Of a stretch of DNA of 29,482 nt, positions 7,868-17,041 are shown in pieces. Positions within the stretch are counted from its first letter, which is position 1. Each line of letters begins with the position of its first letter. The notes under the pieces were generated by a model. It did no database searches, was not told the origin of the DNA, and worked only from the letters and a program-made list of their open reading frames with translations. Source of the stretch: Conoideocrella luteorostrata (Eukaryota; Ascomycota; Sordariomycetes; Hypocreales; Clavicipitaceae); NCBI GenBank assembly GCA_032433595.1, contig JASWJB010000434.1, positions 1-29,482 on the forward strand, read 5' to 3'. The position numbers were made by a program, and so were the translations under genes.

Positions 7868-9832
7868 ATGAGGACCGTACCCTCCCGCCTGCCTATTATT
7901 CGTATCACGAAAGCAACGTTTTACCGACATCACCCCAATTCTCACTCCTCACATGCCAACCCACCCCTATTCAACGACTTGACGTTTGATCTGCCGTCTT
8001 CATCTCTCCAACCACACAATTGGTGCGTTGTGGGACCCTCGCTCTCTGGTAAGACGACGTTTCTGCAGGTCCTGAGAGGGAGGCTGCTCTGCGAACCACC
8101 CACGTCCAGAGCATATCCTTATCTATCCGGCCATGACGTACCAGCTCGGCTGAGAAGCCCGCAAAAGGCCATCCGTTATGTTGGATTCGACGCGGAGGCC
8201 ACTGGTGGTGGCGGGTTGGGCAGCGCAGTGACCACATCGGCGTACCTGTCTGCGCGGTATGAGTCGAGAAGAGAAATTACTGATTTTTCTTTGCGCAATT
8301 TCCTCCTTGGAAACACCGAGCTGAATCCCCTCGAGGCGTCCTTGGAAGGGGAAGGCAGCGAAGCCATTTCAACGGACTTGTTGAACCGGGTGGTCAAGGA
8401 TCTGAGATTGGAGCATTTGCTGGATCTACCGGTCACGTTTTTGAGCAACGGGCAGGGGAGACGAGCAAGAATCGCACGCGCATTGCTTACACGGCCCGAG
8501 GTATTACTACTGGATGAACCGTTCATGGGGTTGGATCCGCCTACAGTCTCTGGATTAAGCCCCCTGCTGCGGTCGCTTGCGGAGAAGGCGAGCCCGCGAT
8601 TAGTGATGAGTGCTCGGCCGCAGGACCCGTTGCCGGAATGGATTACGCATCTGATTTATCTAAGAAGCGATTGCCAGGTCGGGTCAATGGGCCCAAAGGA
8701 GATTGTCCTGGATGGATTGAAAAAGTATGTTCGTGGAGTTAAGCTGGGGGGTTTGGTGGAGGATGAGAAGCTTCCGGTTCATACATTATCTGGACTTGGC
8801 AGGGTTCTCAGATCAAATGTGCGAGCGGCGTCAGAGTCTCTCGAGGATCTTGCCTCTAAGCAGGTGTTGACACCTGTTGACGCCCGTGCAGAGCCTCTCG
8901 TCGAGATGGACGGGTGCCGCGTACAATACGGCGACAAGATTGCACTGGGAAACTGGACGCAACAGACACCGAACGGCCAGAAAGACGGCTTGCTCTGGAC
9001 AGTTCGACGAGGCGAACGATGGGGAGTTTTTGGACCCAACGGCTCTGGGAAAACCACCATTGTATCTCTCCTCGGGTCAGATCACCCACAGACATATTCC
9101 ATACCCATCAAACTCTTCGGTCGAAGCCGTCTCCCGGAGCCAGGATCGGCCACGCAACCTCTCACCTTTTGGGACATACAGTCTCGCATTGGCCACTCCA
9201 GCCCCGAAGTCCATCAGCACATGCCTCGAAGCCACACGATTCGGAGGGTCATTGAGAACGCGTGGGCAGCCACATTCGGCACATTGCCCAAACTAGACAG
9301 CCCAGCCAGGCAGAAGGTGGACGCCGCGCTGCGGTGGTTCACACCTGAGCTGAAGCCCAACTCAGCGTCGGGCCTCTCCTCAAACGGTGATATCTCATGG
9401 GCCGACGAATACATGTTTGGCGAGATATCCTTCTCGGCTCAACGCGTTGCGCTGTTTATTCGATCCATGATCAAGGCCCCGGATGTGGTTGTCCTGGACG
9501 AGGCCTTTTCGGGAATGGATGACGCCGTCCGCGATAAATGCGCCTTGTTTTTGACCGACGGCGAGAGCAAGACCTTCCAGGGCGGTGGGGGTCCCGCTGT
9601 GGCCAGCGAGCAGAGCAAGCGAGGTGATGATGTGTTGGTGAGAGGCTTGTCGGACCAGCAGGCGCTGATTTGTATCGCCCATATCAAGGAGGAGGTGCCG
9701 GATTGTGTAAGGGAATGGATGTGTTTGCCCGAAGCGAATACGGGAAAGCCAGCACGGTTCGGGAGATTAGATGGACCGCTGGGACGGGATGTGAGGCGGT
9801 GGGAGGAGATATGGGGGTTTGCAATGGCGTGA
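7868..9832 (+). CDS. Soluble ABC-family ATPase with two nucleotide-binding domains, no membrane domain
   Basis: Single exon, 654 residues. The first ATPase domain has a Walker A GPSLSGKTT (56-64), signature LSNGQ (192-196) and Walker B VLLLDEP (212-218). The second has Walker A GPNGSGKTT (389-397), a degenerate signature around SFSAQ (521-525), Walker B VVLDEAF (541-547) and an H-loop His in IAHIKEE (about 605). In the first domain the usual switch His after Walker B appears replaced (MSARPQD, about 247-253). No transmembrane helices are evident, so this is not a transporter by itself. The layout resembles the yeast YDR061W / bacterial ModF-PhrA type of twin ATPases, whose role is poorly defined. 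ABC-F translation factors are less likely because the usual inter-domain linker and paired LSGGQ signatures are absent. The start codon context CCACAATG is good. It shares the upstream region with ump1. Confidence 0.88.
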   Translation: MRTVPSRLPIIRITKATFYRHHPNSHSSHANPPLFNDLTFDLPSSSLQPHNWCVVGPSLSGKTTFLQVLRGRLLCEPPTSRAYPYLSGHDVPARLRSPQKAIRYVGFDAEATGGGGLGSAVTTSAYLSARYESRREITDFSLRNFLLGNTELNPLEASLEGEGSEAISTDLLNRVVKDLRLEHLLDLPVTFLSNGQGRRARIARALLTRPEVLLLDEPFMGLDPPTVSGLSPLLRSLAEKASPRLVMSARPQDPLPEWITHLIYLRSDCQVGSMGPKEIVLDGLKKYVRGVKLGGLVEDEKLPVHTLSGLGRVLRSNVRAASESLEDLASKQVLTPVDARAEPLVEMDGCRVQYGDKIALGNWTQQTPNGQKDGLLWTVRRGERWGVFGPNGSGKTTIVSLLGSDHPQTYSIPIKLFGRSRLPEPGSATQPLTFWDIQSRIGHSSPEVHQHMPRSHTIRRVIENAWAATFGTLPKLDSPARQKVDAALRWFTPELKPNSASGLSSNGDISWADEYMFGEISFSAQRVALFIRSMIKAPDVVVLDEAFSGMDDAVRDKCALFLTDGESKTFQGGGGPAVASEQSKRGDDVLVRGLSDQQALICIAHIKEEVPDCVREWMCLPEANTGKPARFGRLDGPLGRDVRRWEEIWGFAMA

Positions 9833-10265
9833 GGCAGCAACGGATCTAGATCTAGATGCAAGTAACAAGTAACAAGTACCATACATTTCACGCGTAGATA
9901 CATAAACCTACAGAACTGTTCTTCAATCTATCATTGCAAAACTGTTGGAAAAGAGTGAAAGAAAAAATAAATAAATAGATAAATAAATAGATAAAGGCCA
10001 AGTCAGTAAGTGTCTAGAGCTGCCGGCCCCAGTGAATCGGATATCTAACTCGGACTTGAAGCCCATTCTCTGTCGTGAGCCGCACCCACTCACCTACCTT
10101 CAATGACAGACAACATGCCAACTCTGTATGTGTCATTCCCCTTTCACGAATCCCCTCAATTCACTTCCTCCCTTGTGACGCGCAACTCCCATCACCGACA
10201 CCACGATAACGATAACGATAACGCAATTTGCACGAGGCGCAAGGCCGAAAGCACGTATCCGTACC
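9833..10265. other. Intergenic region between the ABC ATPase and DUF202 genes, with A/T-rich repeats and a GATA cluster
   Basis: The 3' end of the ABC gene is followed by AAGTAAC repeats (about 9859-9875) and two copies of ATAAATAAATAG at 9967-9990, containing AATAAA-like elements suitable for polyadenylation. Three tandem GATAAC units at 10205-10222 lie about 45 bases before the next start codon. GATA is the core site of fungal GATA factors such as the nitrogen regulator AreA; actual regulation is inference. No gene was found. Confidence 0.55.
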
Positions 10266-11162
10266 ATGCCCGCCGCCGCCGGCGCAGTATCCTCCGCGCC
10301 TCCTCCCACACGGATCGACGACGAAGATCTCACCATAAAATGCTGCGTGCCGTCGTCCCTCACCGCACCCATTGAAGTCAGCGAGATCAGGTGCGTGCAA
10401 CACAACATAATAATAAAAAGAGTAAAGCTCCATGTACACGCACACGCACACTCACACACAGCCAGCGGCGGACCATCAACCTTTTGCACATGGCCTCTTC
10501 TCGGCCCGCTTCTCTTCGAGAACGAAACGTCTGATGCGCGTGATCACTGCGCAAACGAGAGAAGTAAACCAACTCCCACGCTTAACCACCCCCCGCCCCA
10601 AGATCAACATCTTCTCTTTCCAAAACAAACATCTGACGCCATACACCACACCGCCAGCATTTCTCTCATATCTCCGCCTCTCCATCTTCATGGCCGTCCT
10701 GTCCGTCGCCATCACCCTCTCATTCCATCTCAGCCACAGACCTACCGACCTGGAACTACGCGTGGCGAAACCGCTGGGTGCGATTTTTTGGGCTCTTGCC
10801 GTTTTGATGCTCGCTTTGGGGCTGGCAAATTATATAAGTAGGCCGTCGTTTCTTTTCTTTTCTTTTCTTTTCTTCTCTTTTGGTTTGAAAATAGACAAGA
10901 CTTCCTATCCATCTATGCTAGCTACATGTGTATAATGCTAACAAAAGGGGGATAGCAACAGTAAACAAGTACAGTCGGAGGCAGGCGATTGTGCAGACAG
11001 GCTGGAGGACGCAGGTGGTAAGTAGTGAATAGACATCGAGGAAGTGAATTTGACTAATGAAGTGGACAGATATTGGGGTTGGTGGCATTCTGCATCATTG
11101 GGACATGTGTAGTTTTGTTGGTGATTACGAAACTGAGGCAGCGTGAGAAGGTTCTAAAATGA
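10266..11162 (+). CDS. DUF202-domain small membrane protein
   Basis: Five exons: 10266-10390, 10466-10563, 10658-10837, 10956-11017, 11070-11162, giving 185 residues. Every junction keeps frame and rebuilds the family pattern, for example ARDHCANER-T-FLSYLRLSIF and NYI-T-TVNKYSRRQ. The conserved DUF202 block at about 65-84 is followed by three hydrophobic segments, about 82-99, 113-134 and 155-174, with basic residues between the second and third and at the C-terminus. DUF202 occurs in bacterial YidH and in fungal vacuolar/plasma-membrane proteins; the function of this subgroup is unknown to me. The first 60 residues are Ala/Ser/Pro-rich and probably cytosolic. Donors are GTGCGT, GTAAAC, GTAGGC and GTAAGT; the first and third introns are the least certain. 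The third intron carries a long TTTTC repeat. The gene is convergent with the glycosyltransferase-type gene downstream. Confidence 0.83.
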
Positions 11163-11484
11163 TTTCAAAGAGAATTTGGAGAGGAGTAATCCCGGACCAG
11201 TGAATTTATGAACGGATAACTGGGAGCGTATCCCCCATGATACATATGTTACGCATCAAACTGTTGGTCAGTGTTCTCCGGCAGGGTATAGCCGGCATTT
11301 AATTCTGTATATTTCGTATTAAGACGAGTCTATGAATGGGGGGAAAAAATAAAAATAAAAATAAAATACATCTATTACCCTTTATACAATTCTGCTATAT
11401 ACATTCGCTGGGAAGAAGACCTCTGAGAGTCCGTCAACTAAAGGAATAAATGAGAAAAGGCAACCAGCAAAATGCAGGCAATTA
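11163..11484. other. Convergent 3' region with an AAAAAT repeat
   Basis: Two genes end toward each other across about 320 bases. An AAAAAT repeat occupies 11344-11368. Together with TATA- and TTAAT-like stretches around 11300-11400, it probably provides 3'-end formation signals for one or both genes. No coding potential is apparent. Confidence 0.5.
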
Positions 11485-13810
11485 TCACTTCGCGTCTCTG
11501 CAAAAAAGGTCCATGGCATCTTGTTTCCGAAGCAGAATAGACTTCATGTCGCCCTCACTGCAGCCGCCAACCTCGCGTCGAAATGAAGTAGTATACTCAT
11601 CAGCCCCTATGGCCACGTCTCGGGCAGTCTTGACCTTGCCGTCCCACGACAAAAGAGGCAGGTCGGCAAGTGATGGTAATGCCCCCTTCTCAGGTAAAGT
11701 TTCCAACATGTTTACTGGGGAGACAGGATCAAAGTACTCGTGGTCGTCGTCGATGGAATTCTTGGACGAGGTCGCTTTTCTTGACGCGTCGAGTTCGTAT
11801 TCCTCCGGAGGATCAGGAACATCGCTGTGGACGCCGATAATGGCTCTCGCTGTGTCCTGACTGGGATACAGCATATAATATCCTCTTAAACGAGAGAGTT
11901 GGAGTACATACTCCAGCCAAGCAGGGTACTTTTTGCTCACTTCCTTCTTGGTCAGAAGAGCTGGAGTCGACGAGAGTGTCCTCTTCTGGTGCAGTGTCTG
12001 TGCCACGAAGTGATGAAGCTCAACCCATTTCTCACCTAAAATCACCATGGCTTCACTGCTGGGACGCTGCCAGAGGAAGGCGGCTTGTCTTGATGCGCCC
12101 TTGGCGCTGCCTGCTGATGAGGGAGGGGAAAACGCCGTAGTTCCATCTATCAGCGTGTTTGGCACTGAGAGACTCAATCCCATCATGTTCGGCTCAAAAT
12201 CTTCCATCTGTGCCATCTTAGAATGCAACCGATGCAGTAGTGAGTATTTCACATCTGGCCGAAGGTTAGTATGATGGCTCGGAGGAAAAAATCTATCGAA
12301 GACAACCAGTATACAAACATTGGAAGAATTGCGGCGTTATTTCCGTGTGGGGAGACAGCACCAGAACATGAGAGCTGGCTGGATCGGTTGGCCAAAAAGA
12401 CTCCAAAAAGCGGACGGAGCTGTCCTCTTCATCCAGACGATGGGTGGTTATGCGACGACGGAGGGAAACCAGTTGAGCGTGATCCCCGTCACGCACCGTT
12501 GAGCGCGGCCATCTAAAGTCTCTCAAATATGACTCCAACGATTGCTCTATAGCGTTAGGAAGCTCGATTGTGATGTGGGGGATTTGTATGCCTGCGAGAT
12601 CTGCCTTTGCAATCGACATAAGCAGTCTCTTGAGGTTTCCGGTCTTGGTGGGAGTTGCATGAATAAGAATGTCGAATCGGACCTTGTTCCAGGCTATAGC
12701 ATACGGTTAACTCCCCCGTTCCTTCAGAGTAAACTACGAGGATAAAGATGACCCTACCTGATAGTGCAGCAGAATCGAGTTTTGAGATCCATGAGAGACT
12801 AGTATTGGGCCGCTCAGGTAGCTCAATCAGAGCCGCCTCAGTAGCTGAAATTTGATCCCGGGCAGGGTGGAGAAAGTAGTCTTCTTCGTCCTTTGTTGAA
12901 TCTATCAAGATCGCCTGTGGGTGTATATATGTATTGATGTAAACTGAATTCACGATTTGTTTAGTAAGGCTAACTGTGTCCTTGGGTTCAAGAACAGGAT
13001 AACGTACGAAACGCTTTAGTAATAGCTAGTGATATGCGGTGTTCGGTGGATAATCCAAAATAGTCAGGTCGAGCATCTATATGAGTGCATTAGGGCGAGC
13101 TTCCGTAACAATATATGGCTCCTTGGTGGTCGAGTCTCACCATGTAAGACGAGCTGACAGCTCTTGTCTATGCCATTGATTTCAAGAAGCTCCTTCAAGT
13201 CAATGTCTGCCATGCCCATGAAGACAAAGTGGACGTAGCTCTGTCGTTCCATCGCCATTTCACACGCCATGGGTAAAAGCGTAGAGGAGCTCTTCAGACT
13301 TGCCGCAGCAAAAAGAACGTTGCGGTTCTTATGCGAAGCACCTCCAATTTCTGCAACGGCGCGAAGTGATGATGCCAGCGCGGGATACTTAATTGGGCCG
13401 TCATACTTGGGTTTTGGTTTAGAGCGGTGATGCTGAGCTTGCTGGTTTGAAGCTGGTGTCTGGGGAGAGCCATGAGGATGCGATGGATACGGATCCGTTG
13501 TGGTATAGTCAACATTGGAAGGCTTGCCTGGCTGGAATCGGTCTTCGTAGGCCCTTTCGATGGGGTCGCGGTTGTCTGTGCCTCCAGACGAAGGAAACGA
13601 GTCGGTTATGGTTGAGTCCCTTGTGAACAGATAGAATACAGCCATGATGACGAGCGCATAAGCTGCGAACCGTTTGACGCGAGCCGGCTGTGACAAGCGT
13701 GCAGCTTTCCAAGTTTTATTCCTGGAATGGCTGGGTAAGATGTGGTCGTCGTCCTTTTTGGCCATTTCTTCGTCGTCGCGCCATATTTGCCAACCTCGCG
13801 ACGTGACCAT
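11485..13810 (-). CDS. Type II membrane protein of the fungal glycosyltransferase-2 type
   Basis: Five exons on the minus strand: 13810-13141, 13076-13008, 12943-12758, 12693-12319, 12254-11485, giving 689 residues. Residues about 48-63 (FAAYALVIMAVFYLF) are one transmembrane anchor after a basic cytosolic tail, so the rest should face the Golgi or ER lumen. A Ser/Pro/His-rich stem leads to the body, with blocks LFAAASLKS, HFVFMGMADIDLKELLEING, YINTYIHPQAILID, LSWISKLDSAALSAWNKV, RFLESFWP, HVLVLSPHTEI and QFFQYVKYSLLHR. I recognise this arrangement from fungal proteins labelled glycosyltransferase 2; substrate and product are unknown to me, and no classical DXD motif is obvious. Each splice junction restores a codon inside a conserved block. 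All four introns are exactly 64 nt and phase 1. The start codon chosen is the only ATG before the body. Gene structure is well supported; the enzymatic call is moderate. Confidence 0.8.
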
Positions 13811-14660
13811 GATGACCGCTGCTGACACTTGACTTTAACAGATCGAACGAGGCGACTTGCCAACCAAGCAAGCCAAGATGAACGAGGGTCTCAACGGGCA
13901 GAAGCTGGAGCAGGGCAAGCTCAGGACACATTACGGTTAACAAGCTACTCGACAGCAGCTAAACAAGGTTGCCCAAAGCCTAATGCAGAGGCAAGGCCGG
14001 ACGGCGCACCAGTTAATTGTTGCAGACGTATAAGACCAAAAAGAAGGCAGCTATAATAGCAGCCTTGCCGAAGGAGTCGCGTATCAGGCCATTTGTTAGT
14101 AGAAAACTTTAAAGGGACGAACCATGACGTCGTAGTAAGATTAATGGATGACAGCTATTTCCGCAGCTTAGCGTCTTGGTACCGAGTTGACTAGCATAAA
14201 GAGAGCAGGGATGGATCAAGGGCTTTAGTTGTGTCCACTGAAATATAAGAGGACGGCCTGAACTACGGAGTACTTCGTAGACAATACTAGTACAATACGT
14301 TATAGCGGATGCGCCCCCACTCAGCACTTGACGATGCCGTCAGATCAGGGCCAAAGGTCCACTAAACGCCGTGGTGGGGGGGTAGCTTGGGGGGTGACGA
14401 GGGGAGGGGCGTCAATTAAAAATAAAAATAAAAACCTTCAAAAAAAAAAAAAAAAAAAACTTATGATCTTGCTAGTACGATAACAGGTCGCATGCTCAAA
14501 CCTTTCCACGCCGCCAATTGCCACGGCTGCGATTTTTTAATCCGTGCCATAACTCGTCCCTTGCGACTTCAGTCAACATCATCATTGCGGGCGGCGCGAG
14601 AATTTGCAAACAATTTTTTCGTACGAATTGTCGTTCTTCTACCCACACGAGCACGCAGCC
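13811..14660. promoter_or_regulatory. Divergent promoter region of the glycosyltransferase-type gene and syo1
   Basis: About 850 bases separate the two start codons. Noted elements are one heptamer copy TACGGAGTAC at 14264-14273; a G-quadruplex motif at 14376-14409; AAAAAT repeats at about 14417-14435; and a pure A20 tract at 14440-14459, about 200 bases before syo1. Long dA:dT tracts exclude nucleosomes and are common at fungal ribosome-biogenesis promoters; assigning this one to syo1 is inference. A T6 stretch and C/T-rich leader follow, up to GCAGCCATGG. Confidence 0.6.
14376..14409 (+). repeat. G-quadruplex motif followed by an A20 tract upstream of syo1
   Basis: G-runs of 7, 6, 4 and 4 are separated by loops of 6, 6 and 1 bases, which meets the usual G-quadruplex rule. 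An A-rich segment and 20 uninterrupted As (14440-14459) follow within 31 bases, on the coding strand of syo1. Confidence 0.8.
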
Positions 14661-16691
14661 ATGGGCAAGTCTCGTCGCAACCGAGGCGGCGCTTCTCAGC
14701 GCAGAGACCCCATTGCCAAACCCACCAAGCCTCCCTCCGACCCAGAGCTTGCTGCTCTTCGAGAAGCCAAGATTCTCCCCATCATAAATGACCTCAAGAA
14801 TACCGACCCCAAATCTCGCTCGGCCGCTGCCACCGCCATCACGAACCTCATCCAAGACACCAGGTGTCGCAAGCTGCTCCTGCGCGAACAGATTGTCCAT
14901 ACCATCCTCACACAAACCCTGACCGACGTCGCGCTCGAGAGCAGAGCCGCTGGCTGGGGTATTCTACAAGTCTTGGCTCAGGAAGAGGAGGCTGATTTTG
15001 GCGTGCATTTGTTCCGTTCTGATATTTCTACGGCCATCGAGTATGGCGCCAAGTCCGTTGGAGAGAAGCTGCTGTCCCAAAACCCTGCTTTCTCCAAAGC
15101 ACCCAAGGCAGACAGGACCTTTACCGTCAGTATCACGGCATCTCTGGTTGCCTTACTGACTGCGCTGGCTGAGGCCGGCGACGAAATTCTGGAAGCCATC
15201 TCTTCCAATGCTACAATTACCGACTTCCTCTTCCTTCTTATCATATACTGCGGCCAGGTCGCGGACGACTCTGACAGCCTTTTCAACATCCGAGGTGATG
15301 TTCTGGCGTGCCTCATGATTTTGACCGAAGATAATGGAAATCTGGCCAAGAGACTTGTTACCAATGCCGAATGCTACCAGGCCCTGTCGACTCTCAGAAA
15401 CGAAGTCACCGGCGATGGTGTTCTGGCTTGCGCCACTCTGCACAACGTCTTCGCGGCGCTAGATAGTCTCAAAAACGCACCGTACGTTCCCGAAGCAGAC
15501 GATTCGCTGTTGATACCAACACTTGCAAAGACTATTACTGGCGTTCAACTTGGACATATTGCTGCTAATGGAAGTGATGGCTGGTCAAACCCTGTGGAGC
15601 AACAGCAGCTCGCTCTAGAAACATTAGCTTCCATAGGAACCACCTTGAACTCGGCCAATCTGGACGTGGCTGCTCCAACGAAGAAGGAAGAGACGACGGG
15701 GCCAAAGGATGACGAGGATATGGGCGATGCAGATGGAGAAGGCTCTGAGATCGAGGACGGGGAAGGCGGCGGCGGCGGCGGCGGCGATAACCATGATGAA
15801 GACGAAGACGAAGAGATGGACCAAGATGAGATGGAGGCAGATATGGAAATGGTTACTGGTAGCGCAGACGGGCCTGATGATGAAGCCAACATTGACGACA
15901 TGCCTGTGCTCAAGGCCCTGCTTCAGACAGCTCTGCCTGAGCTCATTCGCATAGCCTCCTTCCAACCCAGCAACGACGACACACTACGCCTCCAAAGCCA
16001 TGCCCTCTCCGCTCTCAACAATATCGCCTGGTCCATCTCCCTGGTCGACTTCTCAGATGACCAAAACGCCGGCATCCAAAAGGCATGGCTGCCCATCGGT
16101 CGCACATTATGGGAACGAGTCATCACACCCATCCTCTCCAGCGACACCGCCGACGTCAGCCTCGCCACGCAAGTAACCGGCCTCGCCTGGGCCGTATCCC
16201 GCAGCCTCGGCGGCAAAACACCTCTCAGCGGCGACGAGCATCGCAAATTCATATCCCTCTACCAGGCCACAAAATCCATGGACCCCCAGGACTCAGAAGA
16301 CCCTTTCCAGCGCCTCGGTGTCAAGTGCATCGGCGTCCTTGGCCAACTGGCCATGGACCCGGCTCCGGCATCGTTGAACCGCGAAATCGGCACCTTCATG
16401 GTCACTCTGCTTGCTGGACTGCCCGATGCGACGCCTGCCGCTGATGCGGTCGAGGCATTCAACCAGCTCTTTGACATTTATGGCAACGAGGAACTCTCAT
16501 GCGATGCGCAAGTCTTCTGGAAGGACAGCTTCTTGAACCACCTCGAGGCTGTCGTGCCTAAGGCGCGCGCAATGGCGAAGAGCGTGGACAAGAAGACACA
16601 GCCGGAGCTGAGGACCAGGGCGGAGGAGGCGGTGTTGAATCTTGGCAGGTTTATAGTGTACAAGAAGAAGAATCGGCCGCAGGGGGTTTGA
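14661..16691 (+). CDS. syo1: Symportin Syo1 (HEATR3-like import adaptor for ribosomal proteins uL18/Rpl5 and uL5/Rpl11)
   Basis: Single exon, 676 residues. Syo1 is an ARM/HEAT-repeat adaptor that brings newly made Rpl5 and Rpl11 together into the nucleus with an importin and supports 5S RNP assembly. The start at MGKSRRNRGG matches the short basic N-terminus of the family; an in-frame frame continues upstream to 14604 without an ATG of better context, and the site here is GCAGCCATGG. N-terminal repeats include PIINDLKNTDPKSRSAAATAI, CRKLLLREQIV and LESRAAGWGILQVLAQEEEADF. Residues about 341-414 form a very acidic loop interrupted by seven glycines from a (GGC)7 repeat. The second solenoid carries LQSHALSALNNIAWS, ATQVTGLAWAVSRSL, PFQRLGVKCIGVLGQLA and FNQLFDIYGNEELS; the C-terminus is TRAEEAVLNLGRFIVYKKKN. 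No Pro-Tyr dipeptide is seen in the N-terminal basic segment where a PY-NLS would be expected. Confidence 0.93.
   Translation: MGKSRRNRGGASQRRDPIAKPTKPPSDPELAALREAKILPIINDLKNTDPKSRSAAATAITNLIQDTRCRKLLLREQIVHTILTQTLTDVALESRAAGWGILQVLAQEEEADFGVHLFRSDISTAIEYGAKSVGEKLLSQNPAFSKAPKADRTFTVSITASLVALLTALAEAGDEILEAISSNATITDFLFLLIIYCGQVADDSDSLFNIRGDVLACLMILTEDNGNLAKRLVTNAECYQALSTLRNEVTGDGVLACATLHNVFAALDSLKNAPYVPEADDSLLIPTLAKTITGVQLGHIAANGSDGWSNPVEQQQLALETLASIGTTLNSANLDVAAPTKKEETTGPKDDEDMGDADGEGSEIEDGEGGGGGGGDNHDEDEDEEMDQDEMEADMEMVTGSADGPDDEANIDDMPVLKALLQTALPELIRIASFQPSNDDTLRLQSHALSALNNIAWSISLVDFSDDQNAGIQKAWLPIGRTLWERVITPILSSDTADVSLATQVTGLAWAVSRSLGGKTPLSGDEHRKFISLYQATKSMDPQDSEDPFQRLGVKCIGVLGQLAMDPAPASLNREIGTFMVTLLAGLPDATPAADAVEAFNQLFDIYGNEELSCDAQVFWKDSFLNHLEAVVPKARAMAKSVDKKTQPELRTRAEEAVLNLGRFIVYKKKNRPQGV
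15765..15785 (+). repeat. (GGC)7 trinucleotide repeat in syo1
   Basis: Seven GGC units encode seven glycines in the middle of the acidic loop of Syo1. Length changes here would stay in frame and fall in a flexible segment, so this is a likely site of natural length variation. Confidence 0.9.
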
Positions 16692-17041
16692 TGGATCATA
16701 AAGAATATATGTGTTTTACTGCTGGTATAGAGGGCTTGAGACTTTGGGATATCGGGAAAAGTTGGCATATTTGTGGTAATTACAGGACCAGCATGACGAG
16801 TCTAGAAGAGATTAGGATACACAAGAAGGCCCAGAGGAGGGCAAGGTGAATATCACACAACGAACGGTTTATAGCTATATAGCGAGCCCATGGCTATGTC
16901 TATCATCAACAAAGACGAATGATGGAGTAGCAAATAAAACTTGGACTCGGCTAATTTTACCTGCGCTTCGAATGTCGAAGCGTAAATATGGAAGTTCACA
17001 TTGCCCTGTGGCTTCTAGATATTCGCCATTAGAAATGGGGA
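16692..17041. other. Convergent 3' region between syo1 and mlh1
   Basis: About 350 bases hold the 3' ends of both genes. AAAGAATATATG-like sequence just after the syo1 stop, and AAATAAAA near 16932, are candidate polyadenylation elements. I see no gene. Confidence 0.5.

Noticed and set aside
10103..10375. Plus-strand frame overlapping the start of the DUF202 gene
   Set aside because: Runs through the GATAAC repeat and the first DUF202 exon in another frame; the DUF202 frame has clear family motifs.
12555..12953. Reading through introns of the glycosyltransferase-type gene as separate small genes or as a frameshifted pseudogene
   Set aside because: All four breaks coincide with GT..AG introns that restore frame inside conserved blocks, so the gene is intact.
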